Positions 8,994-17,243 of a stretch of 25,407 nt of DNA are shown here, in pieces. Positions within the stretch are counted from its first letter, which is position 1, and every line of letters begins with the position of its first letter. The position numbers were made by a program, and so were the translations under genes. The notes beneath the pieces are model-generated. The model did no database searches. It had not been told where the DNA came from and saw only the letters and a list, made by a program, of their open reading frames with translations. This DNA is from an uncultured SAR116 cluster alpha proteobacterium (GTDB lineage: Bacteria > Pseudomonadota > Alphaproteobacteria > Puniceispirillales > Puniceispirillaceae). The stretch lies in the NCBI GenBank assembly GCA_902520575.1, contig CABYOG010000011.1, forward strand, positions 1 to 25,407, in the 5' to 3' direction.

Positions 8994-9287
8994 ATGATGG
9001 CAGCATATTGGGTGGTGAGGGTAAATGTTCTGGATGCAAAAAAACTCAAAGCTTATGCGCCGTTGGCAGCAGCAGCGGTAGAGTCACATGGCGGCCGCTA
9101 TCTGGCACGTGGCGGCGCGCACGAAACAACCGAAGGCAGTGACTATGAGCGTAATGTAATTGTCTGGTGGCCAGATTTGTCCACAGCGCAGACAGCCTAT
9201 CACAGCCCTGAATATCAAAAGGCAAGAGATATTCTGGGTGATGGCGCTGACCGTCTATTTGTGATTGTTGATGGTTTGCCGGACTAG
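8994..9287 (+). CDS. DUF1330 family small protein
   Basis: The 97-residue protein begins AAYWVVRVNVLD and contains VESHGGRYLARGG, VIVWWPDLSTAQTAYHSPEY and ADRLFVIVDG. This is the standard DUF1330 pattern, a dimeric alpha/beta-barrel (ferredoxin-like) fold of the ABM/EthD group. The biochemical role of the family is not established, and small-molecule binding or enzymatic roles have been suggested. The start ATG (8994, with a second ATG directly after) follows AAAGGAAAAT, a good ribosome site. The stop overlaps the convergent MFS gene by 4 bp. It stands alone on this strand, so the context says nothing about its substrate. Confidence 0.85.
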   Translation: MMAAYWVVRVNVLDAKKLKAYAPLAAAAVESHGGRYLARGGAHETTEGSDYERNVIVWWPDLSTAQTAYHSPEYQKARDILGDGADRLFVIVDGLPD

Positions 9288-10528
9288 CTGAACTTGTTGT
9301 GGCGCAGTATAATCCAGACTAGTGCTGAGCCCAGTCCCATGCAGACTAGTGCGGCTGACCAGGCCATAAGGGTTGTCTGCCCACCAGACAAATCCAATAC
9401 CAGCCCTGTTGCCGGGGCACCTGCTGCGCTGCCGCAAAAGCCGATCATTGTATGAACGGCCAATGTTGCCCCGCGGTCCTGTGGACTGGCTTTTGAGACT
9501 GTCCCAGCTGTAAGCGAGGCGGAATCAAGCATGATGGTGATGTTATAGGCTGCGGCACAGAGCAGGACAAAAGCAAAACTGATATGGCCGGACAGGCTAA
9601 ATAGAACAGCCATGATAAAGGAGGCCAGCCCAAAGCGGGAAATGATCTTTGCCCGTCCATGTGAAAGACACAGTTTTGCACCGTAAACAGAGGCAACCAT
9701 GCCAATAAACGCCATGACCGAGATCAGACCTGACAACCATGCTGCTGACAGCTGAACACCATAATAGCCTGCGGCAAAAATCAAATAGGCAAACAGCCAC
9801 CCTCGAAAGGCAAACAGCTCAAAATTATGTGCCCCATAAGATAGGATATAGCGCATAGCCGCAGCGTTTCTAAATGCTGGGCGGAAATCAAGTGGGTGGC
9901 GACGGGGCGCATCACTCTCATTCTTGACAGGCTGTGGTGAGATCACGGCGCTGACCAATAGCCCTGTAGAGAGGCTGCCTAAGCCTGCGTAGATAAATGC
10001 AGATGTCCAGTCAGCATAGCTGTACAGCCAGCCCATGACAAAAAAGGACAGGCCTGTACCTATACCAAATGCAGATGTGTAATAGGGCAGAAGCCGCAGT
10101 CTATGATCATCATCCAGCCTTGCATTCAGGATCTGAAGGCCAGGCATATAGGTGCCAGCAAGACCGGCCCCGACCAGCCCCCAGCAAAAGGCTGCGCTCC
10201 AAAAACCATGAGCTGTCAGGGCAAAGCCAAAGGCGCCGACCGCGGCGATTAAGGTGGAGAATATATAGATATACTTTGCGTCATACCGGTCTGTCAGCCC
10301 AACCAAAACAGGGGTAGCGAAGACATAGCCAATGAAATAGGCACCGCTCACCCAGCCAACTGAAAAATTGGACAGGCTCCATAATGGCTGCAACTTTACC
10401 AGAAACAGTGGCCAAGCGGCAAAGCTAAGCATGCTGATAACTTCGGCAAAGCACACCACGCAGAGAAGAGCATAGGGCCTGTCCGTGAGATGATATAGAT
10501 TGAGGAAATGGCGGGGATGACGGGTCAT
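9284..10528 (-). CDS. MFS transporter
   Basis: The protein (414 aa from the chosen ATG) has about twelve hydrophobic segments in two halves, joined by a charged loop near residues 190-215 (PVKNESDAPRRHPLDFRP). The loop between TM2 and TM3 has GLTDRYDAKYIY, a variant of the MFS G-x-x-x-D-R-x-G-R-R/K motif. The C-terminal half has a basic loop of matching position (SHGRAKIISRFG). Major facilitator proteins move small molecules by proton coupling or exchange. The substrate is unknown. The longest reading begins at 10600 and adds 24 residues. The ATG at 10528 gives the usual short cytosolic N-terminus before TM1, so I choose it. The gene is divergent from an unassigned membrane protein 89 bp away, which suggests shared control of two membrane transport functions. 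Confidence 0.85.
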   Translation of the reverse strand: MTRHPRHFLNLYHLTDRPYALLCVVCFAEVISMLSFAAWPLFLVKLQPLWSLSNFSVGWVSGAYFIGYVFATPVLVGLTDRYDAKYIYIFSTLIAAVGAFGFALTAHGFWSAAFCWGLVGAGLAGTYMPGLQILNARLDDDHRLRLLPYYTSAFGIGTGLSFFVMGWLYSYADWTSAFIYAGLGSLSTGLLVSAVISPQPVKNESDAPRRHPLDFRPAFRNAAAMRYILSYGAHNFELFAFRGWLFAYLIFAAGYYGVQLSAAWLSGLISVMAFIGMVASVYGAKLCLSHGRAKIISRFGLASFIMAVLFSLSGHISFAFVLLCAAAYNITIMLDSASLTAGTVSKASPQDRGATLAVHTMIGFCGSAAGAPATGLVLDLSGGQTTLMAWSAALVCMGLGSALVWIILRHNKFS

Positions 10529-10582
10529 TACGATATGAGTATAGGAATTTGACAAAAGTCTGTATAGGCTTAAGCGAAGATT

Positions 10583-10596
10583 CAGCCGTCCGGCTG
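10583..10596. promoter_or_regulatory. Inverted repeat in divergent promoter region
   Basis: CAGCCG and CGGCTG face each other across two bases in the short space between the start of the MFS gene and the start of the membrane-protein gene. The position suits an operator or overlapping promoter element. No T-run follows on either strand, so it is not an intrinsic terminator. Chance occurrence of a 6-bp arm pair is possible. Confidence 0.3.
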
Positions 10597-10617
10597 TCAT
10601 GTTTCCAACGGATTTAG

Positions 10618-11958
10618 GTGAATGTGTTTTTGTCTGTTCTAGGCTCTCTGAAAGTCATTCTGGCGCTTATGTGTTGGGCCTTGTCCTTGCCCTTCATTCT
10701 GTCACTTACAGATATTGGAGCTGTAGCTGATACAGCACTGATTATCTTCACTGGGATATTGCTGTTGTCGGCTATGCGGCTTCGCCTGCAGTCTGTGATT
10801 ATTCTGCTGGCCCTGGTGCTCATTGGTTGGTTAATCCTGCCTGCATTGCCGTCAGTTGATCAATTGCGCAATGCAGGTGCCTTTGTGCTGATTTTTGCCT
10901 GTCTGCTGCCTACATTGACTCTTGTCAGGGCAACAGCGCTTACTATGCCTTCAGTGATGGAAACACAACGCCAGCTTGGCCAGCTGCCTGCAAAGACATC
11001 TGCTTCTGGTTTGCAACTAGCAAGTCATGTTCTGGGCGGTGTGATGAATATTGGGGCGTTTGCGCTGATTGCTGCATCGCTGCCACAAAAAGCTGGGCCT
11101 GAACGGCGCCGGGTGGCAGCAGAAGCCGCTCTGCGCGGTATGAATGGGGCAGTCTTGTGGTCGCCTTTTTTTATAAGCTTTGCCGTAGCGAATATTTATC
11201 TTCCGTCCGGCATTTCCTTCGGAGCCATAATGCTGGGACTTATCACTGCCGTGCTTTTTTTTCTGGTAACATCTGCCTTGGCTGCCCCGGCGGGTGCGCG
11301 TTTTTCTGTACTGGAAGCGATGCAGCCCCTGCGGCCAATAATACCGCGCTTACTGATCGCTGTTTCGGCTGTTATTCTGTTGTCAGTGGCGACAGGTTTT
11401 ACAGCTTTGCTGGCTGTGGTCACAACTATGCCCATCTTATGTGTCATCCAGATGTGTCGCCGCCCGCGGACCGCCCGGCAGATTGCAGAGACATTCTGGT
11501 ACCTGCAAAAAGGCAGCGGCGATGAACTGGTAATCATTTCTACCTCTATGGTAATTGCCTCTCTAGCTGCTGACACAACTTCTCTGTCTTTTATGCTTGA
11601 TGGCTTGTTTGGTAAAGCCCCTGAGATATGGCTAATGATTTGGGGCCTGCCCGTATTGGTCTGGCTGGCTTCTGTCTTGGGTGTTCATCCAGTGATTTCC
11701 GCAGCTCCCTTGTTGGCCTATTTTGCGCCATCCTTAACTGTTTTCGATGCAATTTTTGTCATGCAGGCTCACATGATCGGCTGGGCGGCAGGAACAATGA
11801 CTTCATTTTCATCACTATCAGTTGTTCTGGTTAGTGAATTATTCAGATTGCCAACCTCTGTTCTTTCTGCCGGGCGAAACTTGTGGGCTTCAGGGGGGCT
11901 GGCCTTTTTAGGTGGAGGCCTGTGGGCAGCTGTCTGGCTTCTGGCAGAACAGTTATGA
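10618..11958 (+). CDS. Unassigned polytopic membrane protein, possible permease
   Basis: The 446-residue protein is almost wholly hydrophobic, with roughly a dozen or more predicted membrane segments and few long loops. Notable conserved-looking segments are AALRGMNGAVLWSPFFISFA (about residues 172-191) and GVHPVISAAPLLAYFAPS in the C-terminal half. A pseudo-repeat of helix-loop-helix pieces with Pro, Gly and Ser is reminiscent of ion-transporter-superfamily permeases such as DctM, ArsB and SLC13, but I do not recognise a specific family. The start is GTG at 10618 preceded by ACGGA. The first in-frame ATG lies inside TM1. It is transcribed away from the MFS gene and ends just before the terminator of the liv operon, which runs the other way. 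Function: membrane transport is likely; substrate unknown. Confidence 0.7.
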   Translation: MNVFLSVLGSLKVILALMCWALSLPFILSLTDIGAVADTALIIFTGILLLSAMRLRLQSVIILLALVLIGWLILPALPSVDQLRNAGAFVLIFACLLPTLTLVRATALTMPSVMETQRQLGQLPAKTSASGLQLASHVLGGVMNIGAFALIAASLPQKAGPERRRVAAEAALRGMNGAVLWSPFFISFAVANIYLPSGISFGAIMLGLITAVLFFLVTSALAAPAGARFSVLEAMQPLRPIIPRLLIAVSAVILLSVATGFTALLAVVTTMPILCVIQMCRRPRTARQIAETFWYLQKGSGDELVIISTSMVIASLAADTTSLSFMLDGLFGKAPEIWLMIWGLPVLVWLASVLGVHPVISAAPLLAYFAPSLTVFDAIFVMQAHMIGWAAGTMTSFSSLSVVLVSELFRLPTSVLSAGRNLWASGGLAFLGGGLWAAVWLLAEQL

Positions 11959-11964
11959 CAAAGT

Positions 11965-11995
11965 AAAAAAGGCAGGCTCGATGGTATGGCCTGCC
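11965..11995 (-). terminator. Intrinsic terminator of the liv operon
   Basis: Read on the minus strand, a 7-bp GC-rich stem (GGCAGGC paired with GCCTGCC) with an 11-nt loop is followed directly by six T. It lies about 50 bp past the livF stop, with the right orientation to end the liv message. It also sits just after the end of the convergent membrane-protein gene, but on that strand no T-run follows the stem. Confidence 0.8.
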
Positions 11996-12043
11996 CTTCC
12001 AATAAGCAATAGGTTAAAAGGTGCTGACGACCCGCCCTTGAGG

Positions 12044-13117
12044 TTATCCCCCTAGGAACAAGCGGCCAACATCTGGATTCTGCAACAGGTCATCACCGGC
12101 TCCAGCGATTGCTGTTTCACCAGATACCAGCACATAGCCCAAGTCAGCAAAAGACAGGCCTTTTTTCGCATTCTGTTCAACCATAATAATGGTTTTGCCA
12201 TCCCGGTGCTGCAGATCATCAAGGATTTCAAAAACCATATCAATGAAGCGTGGTTCAAGACCAATTGATGGCTCATCAACCAGCAACACTTCCGGGTTCA
12301 TCACCAACGCGCGTGATATTTCGAGCAATCGCCGTTCTCCCCCTGACAAAACCCCTGCGGGTTTATCCCGCCGGTCAGCCAGACGTGAATATTTGTCAAA
12401 CACCATTTCGGCAGCGGCCTTGGCCTCAGCAGGTTGATTTTTCAAAAATCCGCCCATGAGCAGATTTTCCTCAACAGTCATTTGTGGGAAAACAGATTTA
12501 TCCTGAAGAATATAAGCAATGCCGGCCTCAGACAATTTCTGGGATGGGGTCAGATTAGTCACATCTTTACCGTCAATACTGATTTTTCCAGAAAAGATAT
12601 TGGTAAAGCCAAAGATAGAATGCAGAACTGTTGATTTACCCGCACCATTTGGTCCGATTAGACATAAAGACTGACCTTTTGCCACTTCAAGATTGAAATC
12701 GTGCAGGATTTCCATCTTTCCATAACCTGCCCGCAGGCTGTTAATGGTCAGAAGCGGCTCGTGGCCCGCCAGCTTAAGAAGCTCTTTATGGCTGGGGGCA
12801 TTTGCTGCTATGGAGGCAGCTTCCTTTGCCACCTGATCGACAGACATGACTACATCTACGCTACCACTGCCATAACCGGTAACCCTCTTTCTGCTCTTAG
12901 CAGCTGATTTACTCTGCTTTTTCTTTTTCGGTGCAGCTGATTTAGATGAGGCTTTTTTTGCGGCTGTTGTTGCCTTCTTTGCCGCAGTCTTTTTGGCTGC
13001 TGTTTTCACAGAGGCAGCTGTTTGTGCCACCGACTTTGTCTTAGCTGCTTTACCTGCTACTTTCTTGGCATTTGTTTTCGCCTTTTTGGCAGGTTTCTTT
13101 TTCGGGGCTTTAGCCAT
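12044..13117 (-). CDS. livF: LivF-type ABC transporter ATPase with long Lys/Ala-rich N-terminal tail
   Basis: From about residue 121 this is a normal LivF ATPase. It has Walker A GPNGAGKST (155-163), a Q-loop in YILQDKSVFP, the signature LSGGERR, Walker B VLLVDEPSIGL, and the LivF-typical VEQNA in place of the H-loop histidine. It powers uptake with LivG, LivM, LivH and LivK. The first 120 residues are foreign to LivF. Residues 1-80 are almost only Lys, Ala, Ser, Thr and Pro, with AAKK/KKAA repeats like histone H1 or AlgP tails, then a Gly/Ser hinge (about 81-86) and a short helical stretch (about 88-118). The tail is probably translated: the ATG overlaps the livG stop as TAATG and is preceded by GGAGGA, while the next in-frame ATG (residue 91) has no good ribosome site. 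Total length is 357 aa against about 235 for usual LivF. The tail's function is unknown. Confidence 0.93.
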   Translation of the reverse strand: MAKAPKKKPAKKAKTNAKKVAGKAAKTKSVAQTAASVKTAAKKTAAKKATTAAKKASSKSAAPKKKKQSKSAAKSRKRVTGYGSGSVDVVMSVDQVAKEAASIAANAPSHKELLKLAGHEPLLTINSLRAGYGKMEILHDFNLEVAKGQSLCLIGPNGAGKSTVLHSIFGFTNIFSGKISIDGKDVTNLTPSQKLSEAGIAYILQDKSVFPQMTVEENLLMGGFLKNQPAEAKAAAEMVFDKYSRLADRRDKPAGVLSGGERRLLEISRALVMNPEVLLVDEPSIGLEPRFIDMVFEILDDLQHRDGKTIIMVEQNAKKGLSFADLGYVLVSGETAIAGAGDDLLQNPDVGRLFLGG

Positions 13118-13860
13118 TAATGTCCTCCGAGATACGCGTCAATAACGCGTTGATCATTCTGCAGCGCCTTTGGCGCGCCGCTTGCTAGCATTTTACCATT
13201 AGACAGGCAGTAAATATGCTCTGCCAGGTTCATGATAACCCGCATGTTATGTTCAATGACACATAAGGTGATTCCAAGCTCCTCATTCGCTCGCTGCAGA
13301 CGGTCAATCAGACCATTTATTAAGGTCGGGTTAATCCCTGCAGTTGGCTCATCCAGAAGCAGCACTTTTGGTTCATTCATCAGGGCCATTGCAAATTCGA
13401 GTAGTTTCTGCTGGCCGAATGAAAGATCTCCTGAAATCAGGTTGCGCTTTGAATACAGGCCTACAAATTCCAGAAGATGCTCTGCCCTGTCCTTAATCTC
13501 TCCGCGGCGGCTGGCAAAGATACCATCTCTTGAATCCTTGCGGTGTGAAACAGAAATTTGCATGTTATCCACACAGTTCATTTTTGTATAAATGCGGGTT
13601 TGCTGAAACGTACGCAGCATGCCCAGACGTGCAATTTCACCAACCATGAGATGCGTGATCTTTTGACCATCAAACTCGATATTACCACTGTCGATTGGGT
13701 GATAACCAACAATAGAGTTGAAAAGAGTTGTCTTGCCACATCCATTTGGACCAATAATACCTGTGATAGACCCTTGTTTGACCGTCATGGAGATGTCAAC
13801 ATTAGCCTTTACACCGCCGAAGGATTTGGAGACATTACTTACTTTAATCATATTAGTCAT
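13117..13860 (-). CDS. livG: LivG-type ABC transporter ATPase
   Basis: The 247-residue protein has Walker A GPNGCGKTT (37-45), the Q-loop region RTFQQTRIY, signature LSFGQQKLLEFAMAL, Walker B VLLLDEPTAGINP, and H-loop CVIEHNMRVIMNLAEHI. The end DAYLGGH is typical of LivG. It forms the nucleotide-binding pair with LivF on the cytosolic side of the LivHM channel. It starts three bases after the livM stop and its own stop overlaps the livF start (TAATG). No unusual extension is present, in contrast to LivF. Confidence 0.95.
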   Translation of the reverse strand: MTNMIKVSNVSKSFGGVKANVDISMTVKQGSITGIIGPNGCGKTTLFNSIVGYHPIDSGNIEFDGQKITHLMVGEIARLGMLRTFQQTRIYTKMNCVDNMQISVSHRKDSRDGIFASRRGEIKDRAEHLLEFVGLYSKRNLISGDLSFGQQKLLEFAMALMNEPKVLLLDEPTAGINPTLINGLIDRLQRANEELGITLCVIEHNMRVIMNLAEHIYCLSNGKMLASGAPKALQNDQRVIDAYLGGH

Positions 13861-13863
13861 TGT

Positions 13864-14910
13864 TTATGCCTCATTATCTGCTTTATTGCCGTCGTCAACA
13901 ACAATGCCAAACATTTCCGGATATTTGGTCTGCAGCCAGCCCATAAGGCCCTGCTGGAAATATACGATATTCACAATCAGGATCAGGCCAAGTGCAATCC
14001 ATTGTAAATTAAGCAAGTAAGTCCATGTCGTCTCTTTAACCACATGGAAAATGATAGCGCCAACGACTGGCCCCCATAAGGTGCCTTTGCCACCAAGCAA
14101 GACCATAGCAACCATGAAGATGCCAAAGGTTGGAATAGGATAGGCAACTTCTTTATCAATAAAGCCGGCCATATTTCCCGCTACGGCGCCAATTGCTCCC
14201 ATGAACATAGCTGCCACACCCCATCCAATCCGTTTGTAAACAAGCGTTGGGATGCCCATTGCCTCTGCCTTATCCTCATCATCGCGAATTGCATTGATCG
14301 CTAGCCCAAATTGTGTGGAATACATCCAACGCAATAGGAAATGTGAAATAATGGTAAGTATAAAACATAGGATGTAGAAAAAGGTTGAACGGAATTCAAT
14401 GTCGCCCGGGAATAGGGGCATGGAAATCCCTGATGCTCCTCCAACATAATCAATTGTAATAGTCAGCTCAGCTGCGGCGACTGCGATGCCGAGCGAGCCA
14501 ATTGCAAAGTATGGCCCGCGTAATCCAAACATAAAGGTTGACAAAGCTACCGACATCGCAAGCGCAACAAGCGCCGCCACAATTATTCCAATGAACAAGC
14601 CGTAGAAATATTCTGCATCGGTGAATTCAGGCTTAATTGAACCCATCGCAGATGTATATTCACCCACTCCACCCTCATAAAAGAAGGAAATTTGAACGAT
14701 GGCTGAAACATACATGCCTACGCCAAAGAAAGCGATGTTACCTAATGAGTTGTAGCCCATTTGGCCTCCGAGAGTGTCCCAGGTTGAGGCCATCAATACC
14801 ATCATCCAAAGATAGGCTATAGACAAAGTATATTCAGGGAATAACACAGGTCCAAAGATGCCAAACAGCCCTAAACCACCATAGGTTACGAGTGAGTTTT
14901 TATTTGCCAT
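13864..14910 (-). CDS. livM: LivM-type ABC transporter permease
   Basis: The 348-residue protein is a polytopic membrane protein with the LivM core. It has an N-terminal GQMGYNSLGNIAFFGVGMY segment, RGPYFAIGSLGIAVAA, and the coupling segment STQFGLAINAIRDDEDKAEAMG that docks on the ATPases, followed by GGKGTLWGPVVGA. These are hallmarks of branched-chain amino acid (HAAT) permeases. It has a charged C-terminal tail (about the last 25 residues) after the final membrane segment. The start ATG overlaps the livH stop as TAATG, pointing to translational coupling. The substrate is not given by the permease. Confidence 0.93.
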   Translation of the reverse strand: MANKNSLVTYGGLGLFGIFGPVLFPEYTLSIAYLWMMVLMASTWDTLGGQMGYNSLGNIAFFGVGMYVSAIVQISFFYEGGVGEYTSAMGSIKPEFTDAEYFYGLFIGIIVAALVALAMSVALSTFMFGLRGPYFAIGSLGIAVAAAELTITIDYVGGASGISMPLFPGDIEFRSTFFYILCFILTIISHFLLRWMYSTQFGLAINAIRDDEDKAEAMGIPTLVYKRIGWGVAAMFMGAIGAVAGNMAGFIDKEVAYPIPTFGIFMVAMVLLGGKGTLWGPVVGAIIFHVVKETTWTYLLNLQWIALGLILIVNIVYFQQGLMGWLQTKYPEMFGIVVDDGNKADNEA

Positions 14911-15815
14911 TATCTTAATACCTGTCTGTTGCGTCGCATGGACATTTGCCGCCAGATGAGGACAAGAACCAGCATTGTAACTGGGGCTGCAACCTCATAA
15001 GCAGTGCCAATGATGACGCCTGTATATTTTTCAACTAAACCAATACCAAACGCGGCGCCAATAACGCCAGGCAGATTACCCAGCCCAGCAGCGGTAACAA
15101 TTGCAAATGAGCGCACGGAATAGGTGATGCCATAAAAAGGCTGAATGACCCATATAATTGCGACGAGGACGCCAGCAGCACCACAGAGGGCTGAATTGAA
15201 CGCGAAAGTAATGGCATAAATACGGTCAGTATTTATGCCTAGAACGCGGGCAGCCCTGGGGTCTTGTGCAGTGGCTCTAATCGCCTGCCCTGTTCTTGAC
15301 TTCTTCATAAACAAGACAACACTGAAGGCGATGATCGCTGCAAGACAAAGCGACAGAACTTTTGATGATGGCACGTTTACCATATTGTCAAAGAAATCAA
15401 AATTTGGCATGTGCAAATCGATGATTTGCACTTCTGGGCCGTAGATTAGGTTCATAACCTGTTGCATCAGCAAGGACAAACCAAATGTTGCTAGAAGCGA
15501 AACAAACATATCCTGATCCAAAATTCGGCGTATTATTCCAACATAAACGACCCAGCCATAAACAAACATGCTGGCAACAACAATTATCAAGATGAGAGGC
15601 AGAGGCACATTTGCTTGTGATAACGACAGAGCCATGTATCCGCCCATGATCACAAAGTCGCCTTGTGCCAAGTTTTTAATATTCATAACGCCCCAAACGA
15701 GGGCCAGCCCATATGCGCTTAAGGCAAAGACGGCTCCGACAAAGATGCCTTCTAAAATTACTTGCACATTGATAATGGGCGCCCAAACGAATAGGAGCTG
15801 CAAATTATCTAACAT
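14910..15815 (-). CDS. livH: LivH-type ABC transporter permease
   Basis: The 301-residue protein has the LivH core. It has ALSAYGLALVWGVMNIKNLAQ followed by GDFVIMGGY, then KKSRTGQAIRATAQDPRAAR (the coupling helix region), and GLGNLPGVIGAAFGIGLVE near the end. The longest reading starts at a TTG at 15851, but that codon sits in the middle of the livK-livH hairpin. The ATG at 15815 has GGAG eight bases upstream, so it is the likely start. The gene follows livK after 63 bp containing the hairpin, and its stop overlaps livM. Confidence 0.93.
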   Translation of the reverse strand: MLDNLQLLFVWAPIINVQVILEGIFVGAVFALSAYGLALVWGVMNIKNLAQGDFVIMGGYMALSLSQANVPLPLILIIVVASMFVYGWVVYVGIIRRILDQDMFVSLLATFGLSLLMQQVMNLIYGPEVQIIDLHMPNFDFFDNMVNVPSSKVLSLCLAAIIAFSVVLFMKKSRTGQAIRATAQDPRAARVLGINTDRIYAITFAFNSALCGAAGVLVAIIWVIQPFYGITYSVRSFAIVTAAGLGNLPGVIGAAFGIGLVEKYTGVIIGTAYEVAAPVTMLVLVLIWRQMSMRRNRQVLR

Positions 15816-15837
15816 GGATGTCTCCGGAATAATTATG

Positions 15838-15865
15838 AAAGAAAGGGCCAATTGGCCCTTTCTTT
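15838..15865 (-). terminator. Hairpin between livK and livH, probable partial terminator or mRNA-protecting stem
   Basis: A perfect 28-bp palindrome (core AAGGGCC-AATT-GGCCCTT, arms extended by AAAG/CTTT) occupies the livK-livH gap. On the minus strand the stem ends in TTTCTTTC, only a modest T-run, so partial termination is more likely than full. Such hairpins behind the binding-protein gene let cells make more LivK than permease, by attenuation or by protecting the livK 3' end. Confidence 0.7.
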
Positions 15866-15878
15866 TAATCGATTTAAA

Positions 15879-17105
15879 TTAGTATGTCACGTTGCGTGGA
15901 TATGATACATCGTCGAAAGACTCAACAAGCGTGTACGATCCATCAGCACCGATTTGACGCATAAACATTGGCTTTGCAATGTTGTTTCCTGCTTCAGAAA
16001 ACTTGATGTCGCCATAGAAAGTTTCCATCTCTACTGCTGCAATCGCATCTCTCACAGTATCTTTATCAAAGCTGTTAGCTTTTTCAAATCCTTCTTTCCA
16101 GACATAAACAGCGGCAGACGCCTGAGCTGATTGGTATGGAACAGATGTATATGACGGATAGTCTTTCTTAAACCCTTCGTTCCAGTCCATTGCGCTACCA
16201 AACATCGGGTCAGACTTCGACAATGTTTCCACCCACTGTGTTGGGCACAGGAAACCTGTTGCAGCATTAGGGAATTTCTCCTGAACTTTGGCAGATTCGC
16301 AATGTGTCATGGCAATCATTGGCACATTAACTTTCATTTCGTCAATCTGACGTGCAGCAGTGGCTGCACCCTTTGAGTGACCGGAAATGATTAGGATATC
16401 GGGCTTTAGTGCCTTTACCTTTGTTAGTGTTGTTGACATGTCTGACAAATCAGCTGGTAGTTGATCATCAATAATGACTTTCATGTCATACTCAGCGATA
16501 TTGTCTAGAACACCAGCGCGGACATCCATTGAAAATGGGTCACCTTCGAATGCTAATGCAACGCGCACTTCGGATGGGTTTCTGAAGTTCTTCTTTCTTT
16601 CCTCAGCGGCCATATGTACCGCTGATGCGAGATACTGCTCAGATGTTGAAAGCACAGCGAACAAATACTTATAACCTTGCGTAAACAGCGACCGTGAGGC
16701 ACCCTCTGCTTCAACCATTGGCACTCCGAACTTTTCAGATACGGGAGCGATTGCTTTAGTCATGCCAGAGCTGTATGGGCCAAGCATAAATTCAACACCA
16801 TCCTGCTGAATAAGACGCTCAGCAAGCTGTGCGCCACGGGCAGGAGTTGATTCATCGTCATAGTATTTGATGGCTAGTTTATAACTCTTGCCACCAACCT
16901 TTACGCCACCAGCCTCGTTGATAACTTTCGCAGCATAATCATAACCGCGCTGTGTGTGCAGACCGTTAGTTGCATATTTACCTGTCAAAGAAATAGCTGA
17001 GCCGAGGATGATGGTGTCCCCTTCAACTTTTGCTAGGGCAGTTGTTGCTGGTCCCGCTGTCAGGGCGAGTGCACCTGCGGCCAGCATTAGTGAGCGAAAT
17101 TTCAT
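15879..17105 (-). CDS. livK: Periplasmic substrate-binding protein of the Liv-type ABC transporter
   Basis: The 408-residue precursor has a signal peptide (MKFRSLMLAAGALALTAG, probable cleavage after TTALA near residue 26). The mature part is a Peripla_BP_6 (Leu/Ile/Val-binding) domain with GSAISLTGKYATNG, YYDDESTPARGAQLAERLI, GPYSSGMTKAIAPVSEKFGVP and DILIISGHSKGAATAARQID. It captures the ligand in the periplasm and delivers it to LivHM. Ligand range in this family includes branched-chain and other amino acids, amides and urea; I cannot decide among them. The longest frame starts with TTG at 17117, but that TTG is part of the ribosome site itself (TTGGAGGAACG), so the ATG at 17105 is the start. 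It is the first gene of the operon; its promoter should lie in the AT-rich 17106-17243 spacer. Confidence 0.93.
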   Translation of the reverse strand: MKFRSLMLAAGALALTAGPATTALAKVEGDTIILGSAISLTGKYATNGLHTQRGYDYAAKVINEAGGVKVGGKSYKLAIKYYDDESTPARGAQLAERLIQQDGVEFMLGPYSSGMTKAIAPVSEKFGVPMVEAEGASRSLFTQGYKYLFAVLSTSEQYLASAVHMAAEERKKNFRNPSEVRVALAFEGDPFSMDVRAGVLDNIAEYDMKVIIDDQLPADLSDMSTTLTKVKALKPDILIISGHSKGAATAARQIDEMKVNVPMIAMTHCESAKVQEKFPNAATGFLCPTQWVETLSKSDPMFGSAMDWNEGFKKDYPSYTSVPYQSAQASAAVYVWKEGFEKANSFDKDTVRDAIAAVEMETFYGDIKFSEAGNNIAKPMFMRQIGADGSYTLVESFDDVSYPRNVTY

Positions 17106-17243
17106 TCGTTCCTCCAATTGTAGGTTTTTCTATTGAATGAGAACTTAGAGTAAAACGATAGGTGTCTAAAGTAAAATTCTTAATTAAAAATTATTTATTT
17201 CTCTAGTTGGAATAGTTTTCCTGACTAATTTATTATTCCCAGT

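Noticed and set aside
15816..15851. Twelve-residue N-terminal extension of LivH from a TTG
   Set aside because: The TTG is in the centre of the livK-livH palindrome, and a GGAG ribosome site serves the ATG at 15815.
17106..17117. Four-residue extension of LivK from a TTG
   Set aside because: The extension is the Shine-Dalgarno sequence itself (TTGGAGGA); the signal peptide begins normally at the ATG at 17105.
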